Shown here in pieces: positions 22,792 through 27,697 of a stretch of 27,697 bases of DNA (the first letter of the stretch is position 1; every line of letters starts with the position of its first letter). The translations under genes were made by a program, and so were the position numbers. The notes beneath the pieces are model-generated. The model was not told the DNA's origin, ran no database searches, and saw only the letters and a list, made by a program, of their open reading frames with translations. Source of the stretch: CAZFZQ01 sp964522845 (lineage in GTDB: Bacteria; Patescibacteriota; Patescibacteriia; GCA-002772895); assembly GCA_964522845.1 (NCBI GenBank), contig CAZFZQ010000005.1, positions 1 to 27,697 of the forward strand, in the 5' to 3' direction.

Positions 22792-24192
22792 ATGGCGAAG
22801 GTTTTATTAATCAATCCGCCTTGGGTAATCGGCGAAAATAAAAATTTATGGAAGCACGTGGCCAGCTCCTGGCCTTCTTTGGGTTTGGGCTACATTGCCG
22901 CCGTGCTGGAGCGCGACGGACATGAAGTAAAATATATAGATTGTTCGGCCGAAGAACTGACCGTTGGCGACATGGATCGCGTTTTGGAAAATTATAAAGA
23001 TATGGATTTTGTGGGAATTACCGCCACCACCCCGCTTATAAATAATGGTTTAGCAATTGCTGTTTTGGTAAAGAAAAAAAATTCCAATATAAAAGTAATT
23101 TTTGGCGGCGTCCATCCGTCTATTTTTTCCGATGAGGTTTTAGCTGATGAAAATGTTGATTTTGTGGCTCTTGATGAAGGCGAAGAGATTATGTCTGAAT
23201 TGGTTTTGGGAAAACCGCCCGCGGAAATTTTAGGCCTTTGCCACAAAGAAGGCGGTAAAATTTTTAAAAATCCCATGCGGCCGTTAATTGGCGATTTGGA
23301 TACGATCCCGCCTCCGGCATATCATTTGATGCCCATAGAAAAATATTATCCGGCCATCGGCAGCGTGAAGCGCCTGCCGGCTATGATTCTTTTTGCCACT
23401 CGCGGCTGTCCCGGCCGGTGCACTTTTTGCTACCGCACTTTTCATGGCATCGTGCGCAAACGTTCGGCCAGAAACATCATTGACGAGATAAAAATTTTGC
23501 AAAAAAATTACGGCGTGCGCGAAGTGTCTTTTTATGATGATACCTTTACGCTTTTTAAAGATGTGGTGCGCGAATTTTGCGAGATCATAAAAAATGAAAA
23601 GATTGACCTTACCTGGTCGTGTTTTACGCGCGTTGATCATATCAACGAAGAGCTTTTGAAAATGATGAAAGACGCGGGCTGCCACTTGATTCTCTTCGGA
23701 GTGGAGTCGGCGGATGAAGAGGTTTTGAAGAATATAAATAAAAGAATTTCTTTGGACAAAGTGAAGGAAGCGGTGGCCACTGCCCGCCGCGTGGGCATTG
23801 AAACCCGCGCTTCATTTATGTTTGGCAATCAAGGCGAAACTGAAGAAACCATTAAAAAAACCATCGATTTTTCTTTAGAGCTTGATCCGGATGAGGCGCA
23901 ATTTAATATCGCCACTCCTTATCCTGGCACGGAAATGTTCACTTGGGCCAAAATGAACGGGTATATTAAAAGTTTTAATTGGAATGATTACAGTATGTCT
24001 AATGTGGTTTTTGAAATGCCGGGCGTGAGCAAAGAAATGCTGGAAAAATATTATAAAGAAGCGCATCATAAATTTTATTTCCGGCCGAAAATTATTTGGC
24101 GCCGTTTGATGCGCGTGCGAAGCTGGGAACAATTCAAGCAGGAAGCGCGTGGCGGGCTGGCTTTGTTTAATTTTTTCTACGCCAAGGAGTAA
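22792..24192 (+). CDS. B12-binding-domain radical SAM protein (HpnJ-like architecture)
   Basis: 466 residues from the ATG at 22792, one base after the previous stop. A longer in-frame reading from 22741 would sit inside the GT2 gene and add a non-family N-terminus. The cobalamin-type domain begins KVLLINPPW (3-11) with SLGLGYIAAVLERDGHEV, VIFGGVHPS and ALDEGEE. The radical SAM core has C-x3-C-x2-C (C206, C210, C213 in CPGRCTFC), VSFYDDTFTL, LILFGVESADEEVL and FMFGNQGETEET, followed by DEAQFNIATPYPGTEM. This layout matches the large HpnJ/BchE-like class that methylates or rearranges lipids, sugars or phosphonates. It is only generally similar to the 20632 protein, so the two probably do different steps. 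Confidence 0.87.
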   Translation: MAKVLLINPPWVIGENKNLWKHVASSWPSLGLGYIAAVLERDGHEVKYIDCSAEELTVGDMDRVLENYKDMDFVGITATTPLINNGLAIAVLVKKKNSNIKVIFGGVHPSIFSDEVLADENVDFVALDEGEEIMSELVLGKPPAEILGLCHKEGGKIFKNPMRPLIGDLDTIPPPAYHLMPIEKYYPAIGSVKRLPAMILFATRGCPGRCTFCYRTFHGIVRKRSARNIIDEIKILQKNYGVREVSFYDDTFTLFKDVVREFCEIIKNEKIDLTWSCFTRVDHINEELLKMMKDAGCHLILFGVESADEEVLKNINKRISLDKVKEAVATARRVGIETRASFMFGNQGETEETIKKTIDFSLELDPDEAQFNIATPYPGTEMFTWAKMNGYIKSFNWNDYSMSNVVFEMPGVSKEMLEKYYKEAHHKFYFRPKIIWRRLMRVRSWEQFKQEARGGLALFNFFYAKE

Positions 24193-24198
24193 AATCTT

Positions 24199-24303
24199 AC
24201 ATCCTCCCTCTTTGTAATCAAAGGCCTCCGGCTCGGTCAGAGAACGAACACTTGCCATTTTACCGGCTCGGAGAGGGGAGGTGGCCTCTTGGCCGGTGGG
24301 GGA
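24199..24303. repeat. GC-rich palindromic repeat-like element in the operon's only large gap
   Basis: The 118-bp gap between two operon genes is GC-rich, unlike other intergenic DNA here. It has imperfect inverted ends (CATCCTCCCTC at about 24200 and GAGGGGAGGTGG at about 24274), a doubled GGCTCGG, and an inner GGCC-TCTT-GGCC hairpin (24283-24294). I see no promoter or T-run in it. It looks like a small mobile palindromic element of the MITE/REP kind. Confidence 0.55.
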
Positions 24304-24310
24304 TTCTTGA

Positions 24311-25651
24311 ATGATTTTAACTATGTTATCTAAAATTAAAAATAATCTTTTACTTCTTATTCTTTTGGGCGCTTTCGTCCTCGGTTTGTTTTATTCGTTT
24401 CATTTTGCCATCAGGCCGGTTGTCGATGCCAGGGCATACGATACTATCGCGGCCAATTTAGCGGCGGGGCGCGGTTACAGAGAAAATCTTTCTGTCTCAA
24501 TTCAAGATGATCATGGAGTTGTGCGCGTGGGGCCGCTTTACGAATATTTTTTAGCCGCCATTTATAAAATTTTCGGCCATCATTACGGTGCGGTCTGGGT
24601 TATCCAAAATATTTTACATGTTTTAAGCGCTCTACTGCTTTATTTGATTTGTCTTCGCATCTTTCCGGACAATGGCAAGGGTAAAAAAATCGGGCTGATC
24701 GCGGCCGCGATTTTTGCTTTTTATCCGGATTTGATAGAGAATTCGGCTATGCTGATGACGGAAACGGTTTATTTGTTTTTGTTTTGCCTGGCGTTATATT
24801 TATTTTTTAGATTTTTTAACTTATTTAATACCGGAAAAACGGCTTTGTTGGGATTGGTTTTTGGCTTGGCTGTTATGGCGCGGCCGCCCGTACTTTTTTT
24901 GGCACCGGTTGTAATTTATTATTTTTGGAAGAAAAATCAATCGCGGCGGCTGGCTATTCGCCAAATCGCTATCTTTTCTATTATTATGGCCGCGGTTTTT
25001 ATCCCTTGGACCGTGAGAAATTATTCAGTATATAATAGATTTTGGCCATTCGGCCCGGGCGGAGCTTATAATTTTTGGATAGGCAATTATCACGGCGGCG
25101 ACGGCGAGCAGGGCGCGGAGCCGGAAATATTAAAATTTTTTGATACTCACAGCAATACGGAAGTGTATGATGAATCCATGAAACAATTCAAAGGTTTTTT
25201 AATCGCATACCCTTTGGAGTTCTTAAAAATAACTATTTTAAGAATCAATAAATACTGGAGCGTTATTCGTCCGATGGGATTTTGGTATTATTTTGCCGGC
25301 GCGGCTAAAATTTTATTCATTTTTTCATCCGCCGCCGCCTCGGTCTTTTTGTTTATTTTTGGTTTGGCCGGCGCTATTAAAGCATCCAAGGAGAAGAATG
25401 AAAAATTATATTATCTTTTGGTTTTTGCCGCCATTACGCCGCTGATCCTTTTTGTTACCGTGGTGGAAACAAGATACCGTTTTCAAATTTATCCCTTTCT
25501 CGCGATTTTTTGCGGATATCTTTTGGCGAATGGCGGCAAGTGGCGGAAGGGCCGTGCGTTTTTTTACGCGGCGTTGATAATTTTTATAAACGGCGCTATT
25601 GATTTTATCTTGAACGCGGAAAGAGTTTTGGAAAGATTAAAAGAATTATAA
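24311..25651 (+). CDS. PMT/ArnT-like GT-C membrane glycosyltransferase
   Basis: 446 residues, about 10-11 hydrophobic segments starting at residue 12. The first extracytoplasmic loop carries RPVVDARAYDTIAANL (Asp39), the position of the catalytic acid in GT39/GT83-like enzymes, and VRVGPLYEYFLAAIY resembles the P/G-x-x-Y segment that follows. AVMARPPVLFLAP and FIPWTVRNY are also common in this superfamily, as is ETRYRFQIYPFL near the C-terminus. It would use a polyprenyl-phosphate sugar outside the membrane. The start could instead be the ATG at 24323 (MLSKIKNN). It follows the repeat-bearing gap and is followed after 1 bp by asnB, so it belongs to the same operon. Confidence 0.82.
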   Translation: MILTMLSKIKNNLLLLILLGAFVLGLFYSFHFAIRPVVDARAYDTIAANLAAGRGYRENLSVSIQDDHGVVRVGPLYEYFLAAIYKIFGHHYGAVWVIQNILHVLSALLLYLICLRIFPDNGKGKKIGLIAAAIFAFYPDLIENSAMLMTETVYLFLFCLALYLFFRFFNLFNTGKTALLGLVFGLAVMARPPVLFLAPVVIYYFWKKNQSRRLAIRQIAIFSIIMAAVFIPWTVRNYSVYNRFWPFGPGGAYNFWIGNYHGGDGEQGAEPEILKFFDTHSNTEVYDESMKQFKGFLIAYPLEFLKITILRINKYWSVIRPMGFWYYFAGAAKILFIFSSAAASVFLFIFGLAGAIKASKEKNEKLYYLLVFAAITPLILFVTVVETRYRFQIYPFLAIFCGYLLANGGKWRKGRAFFYAALIIFINGAIDFILNAERVLERLKEL

Positions 25652-25652
25652 T

Positions 25653-27491
25653 ATGTGCGGCATAAACGGATTCAATTGGCGGGATGAAAATTTGATAGAA
25701 AAGATGAACACAAAAATTGCTCATCGCGGTCCGGATGATACGGGCGTGTTTTTGTCGCCAGGAATTTCTTTGGGCAACAATCGGCTTTCAATAATCGATT
25801 TGTCGCCGGCCGCGCACCAGCCAATGCATTCAAAGGACGGCCGCTATACAATTGTTTATAATGGCGAACTTTATAATTTCAAAGAAATAAAAGCCGAGCT
25901 CGGCGAATATAATTTTATTTCCAATTCGGATACGGAGGTTATTCTATATGCTTTTATCAAATGGGGCGCGAAATGCCTGGAAAAATTCAACGGAATTTTT
26001 GCTTTTGCCATTTGGGATAAAGAAAAACAAGAATTATTTTTGGCGCGTGATCAATTTGGTGTCAAACCGCTCTACTATTATTATGAGGGCGGAAAATTTA
26101 TTTTTTCATCTGAAGCCAAGGCTATTTTTGAACATAATTTTGTAGGCCGCGAATTAAATTATCATGCTTTGAATAATTATTTTAGATTTTTATATGTTTT
26201 GGGGCCGGAGACTATGTGGAGTGGAATAAAAAAATTCCCGCCCGCGCACTATGCTGTTTTTAAAAGTGGGGCGCTTACAATAAAAAAATATTTTTCATTG
26301 GAATATAAAGAAAAAAAATACGGCGCCGGAGAATTGAAAAATGCAGTTAGGCAAGGATTGCAGGCGGCGGTTAAACGCCAGCTCGTATCCGACCGGCCGG
26401 TTGGATTGTTTTTATCCGGCGGGCTTGATTCCAGCGCTATTTGCGCAATGATGGCTCGCGAAGCGTCGGGATCGATTAAAACGTTTTCCATAGGATTTGA
26501 TACGGAAATTGAACCGGAAAAATTTAATGCCGATTTTAATATTGCCGCGCGCACGGCGAAATATTTTAAAACCGATCACAACCCGATAATTATTTCCGCG
26601 CGTGACGTGGCTGATAATTTTGAAAATTGCGTGATTGCTATGGATGAGCCAGTTTCAAATCACATAGAGGTGCCGACTTATTTTCTTGCCCGGGAGGCAA
26701 AAAAACAAGTGGCCGTGGTTTTGGGCGGTGATGGAGGAGACGAAACGTGGGGCGGATATGACCGGTATTATTATGTTCATTGGATAGACAAGCTGCAACA
26801 TTTTTTACCCATAATCGGAAACAAAAATTTTTCTAAATTATGCGGACAATTAACCGGCAAGCAAAAAGTTTTTGAAAAATTATCTTTGCGGCCCGGCCTG
26901 GAGCTTTTTTTGTCATTTATGGCGCAGAAGGAAGAAACCCTGGCCAAATTCTTAAAAAAGGAGTACAATAATCCGTTGGCGCCAAAAGAAAGCTATGCGC
27001 CATATTTTATAAATAGTACGGCTGACGCGGCCAACCGGATGATGCTCGCTGATATCGGAACGTGGCTTCCCGATGAATCCCTCATCCGCTCCGATAAGCT
27101 CACGATGGCGCACGGGCTTGAAGAGCGTGTTCCGTTTTTGGATAAAGATTTTGTTGAATTGGCTTTTACCGTTTCGTCCAAATATAAATTGAATAATAGG
27201 TATCAAGGAAAAAAGATTTTAAAAGAAGCGTTAACGGGCGTTTTGCCGGAATTTATCCTTGAACAGAAGAAGCGCGGATTTTTTTCTCCGGCCGCCAAAT
27301 GGCTTCGAGGTGATTTGAAAAATATGGCGTACGAAATATTATCGCCGGCATATACGGATAAAACCGCCGGATTGTTTGATTGGGACGCGACAAGAAAAAT
27401 TTTAAATGAACACATTGAACACAAAAATTATTCATTAAATACTATTTGGTCTTTGATGACCTTCCAGGTGTGGGCAAGAAATTATTTATGA
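25653..27491 (+). CDS. asnB: Glutamine-dependent asparagine synthase-type amidotransferase
   Basis: 612 residues, complete. The N-terminal class II glutamine amidotransferase has the nucleophile Cys2 (MCGINGF), RLSIIDLS (44-51), YNGELYN (69-75) and ARDQFGVKPLYYY. The C-terminal ATP-pyrophosphatase domain has the PP-loop SGGLDSS (255-261), and further on LGGDGGDETWGGY and ERVPFLDKDFVELA. The family makes Asn from Asp, ATP and Gln. Members in polysaccharide loci often amidate uronic acids or other sugar carboxylates instead, and location at the end of this operon, with UDP-glucuronate chemistry in the first gene, favours that reading. Sequence alone does not separate the two roles. Confidence 0.92.
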   Translation: MCGINGFNWRDENLIEKMNTKIAHRGPDDTGVFLSPGISLGNNRLSIIDLSPAAHQPMHSKDGRYTIVYNGELYNFKEIKAELGEYNFISNSDTEVILYAFIKWGAKCLEKFNGIFAFAIWDKEKQELFLARDQFGVKPLYYYYEGGKFIFSSEAKAIFEHNFVGRELNYHALNNYFRFLYVLGPETMWSGIKKFPPAHYAVFKSGALTIKKYFSLEYKEKKYGAGELKNAVRQGLQAAVKRQLVSDRPVGLFLSGGLDSSAICAMMAREASGSIKTFSIGFDTEIEPEKFNADFNIAARTAKYFKTDHNPIIISARDVADNFENCVIAMDEPVSNHIEVPTYFLAREAKKQVAVVLGGDGGDETWGGYDRYYYVHWIDKLQHFLPIIGNKNFSKLCGQLTGKQKVFEKLSLRPGLELFLSFMAQKEETLAKFLKKEYNNPLAPKESYAPYFINSTADAANRMMLADIGTWLPDESLIRSDKLTMAHGLEERVPFLDKDFVELAFTVSSKYKLNNRYQGKKILKEALTGVLPEFILEQKKRGFFSPAAKWLRGDLKNMAYEILSPAYTDKTAGLFDWDATRKILNEHIEHKNYSLNTIWSLMTFQVWARNYL

Positions 27492-27494
27492 TCT

Positions 27495-27551
27495 GTCATT
27501 CCCGCGAAGGCTCGCCTCGCTGAAGCTTTGGCGAAGCGGGCGGGAATCCAG
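27495..27551. repeat. Intergenic copy of the 57-bp palindromic repeat
   Basis: Identical over 57 nt to 7679-7735, with ATTCCCGC/GCGGGAAT inverted ends. It begins three bases after the asnB stop. The 94-bp spacer it lies in holds no clear promoter. Confidence 0.95.
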
Positions 27552-27585
27552 GCCAATTATATAAACTCGTAGTTATTGCCGTATT

Positions 27586-27697
27586 ATGAAAGACTTAATT
27601 AAAAAAATTTATAAAGAATTATCACCATATTCCGATGAATGGCGCGCGGAACGGCGTTTGCACGAGCGAACTTTGGAATTGGCTGAAAAGTATCTTG
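27586..27697 (+). CDS. Unrecognised protein, 3' truncated by window end
   Basis: ATG at 27586 opens a frame of 37 codons that runs off the window: MKDLIKKIYKELSPYSDEW, then a charged helical stretch RAERRLHERTLELAEKYL. This could be the leading helices of a methyltransferase or similar soluble enzyme, but no motif is present in what is seen. No strong Shine-Dalgarno site precedes it. Same direction as the operon, 94 bp downstream of asnB. Confidence 0.6.
   Translation, partial: MKDLIKKIYKELSPYSDEWRAERRLHERTLELAEKYL

Noticed and set aside
23875..24258. Minus-strand frame through the 24199-24303 element (MASVRSLTEPEAF...)
   Set aside because: It is antisense to the radical SAM gene and its start lies in the repeat element; no domain is visible.
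27495..27551. Terminator after asnB
   Set aside because: The palindrome has no following T-run and is identical to a copy inside a coding gene, so it is better called a dispersed repeat.
1..27697. Recoded TGA (Gracilibacteria/Absconditabacteria code)
   Set aside because: Several genes end at TGA with tight overlap to the next start (7517, 10878, 14321, 18474, 22062), so TGA is a stop.

Overview
The window looks like a piece of a Patescibacteria (CPR, probably Parcubacteria-type) chromosome. Four things suggest this. The base composition is AT-leaning with long runs of one-base gaps and ATGA overlaps. TGA is used as a stop, so this is not the recoded Gracilibacteria code. There are secreted proteins whose C-terminal module (YYVGNDGKRYVFP... 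DPKVYVV...) I associate with that group. Short palindromic and 7-nt tandem repeats sit inside coding genes. The lineage call is inference. The window carries one 100-N scaffold gap and is cut at both ends.

Layout. 1-1446: end of an O-antigen-ligase/polymerase-like membrane protein with a TPR tail, closed by a terminator. 1447-1743: AT-rich spacer with a promoter. 1744-2671 and 2700-4274: two secreted, Ser/Thr-rich surface proteins, the first built of 35-residue repeats that the assembly failed to resolve. A bidirectional terminator at 4292-4319 separates them from a converging GT4 gene (4318-5379, minus). 5454-8725: an epimerase-GT4 fusion overlapping a second GT4 gene. 8722-9842 (minus): a small encapsulin-type ferritin-like protein and a GT2 rhamnosyltransferase-like enzyme. 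9943-27491: a plus-strand operon of 12 genes with near-zero spacing, broken only by a 118-bp repeat-bearing gap. A repeat copy and the first 37 codons of another gene end the window.

Function. The operon is a cell-surface glycan factory. UDP-xylose synthase, GDP-mannose 4,6-dehydratase, a PLP enzyme with His in place of the catalytic Lys (ColD-like 3-dehydratase signature) and a reductase/epimerase make nucleotide sugars. GT4 and GT2 enzymes use them in the cytoplasm. Polyprenyl-phosphate glycosyltransferases and PMT/ArnT-like GT-C membrane enzymes move sugars across the membrane. Three radical SAM proteins and a glutamine-dependent amidotransferase (AsnB type) probably decorate the glycan. 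Three genes are multi-domain fusions that join successive steps. The Ser/Thr-rich surface proteins are plausible acceptors.

The most unusual signal is at the DNA level. Four of the five GT4 domains have the same helix, just before the (L)LG strand, encoded by three tandem heptanucleotides in the same codon phase followed by a YTA Leu codon. The heptamer differs in each gene, yet the G-x-G to LG distance is 26 residues in all four.
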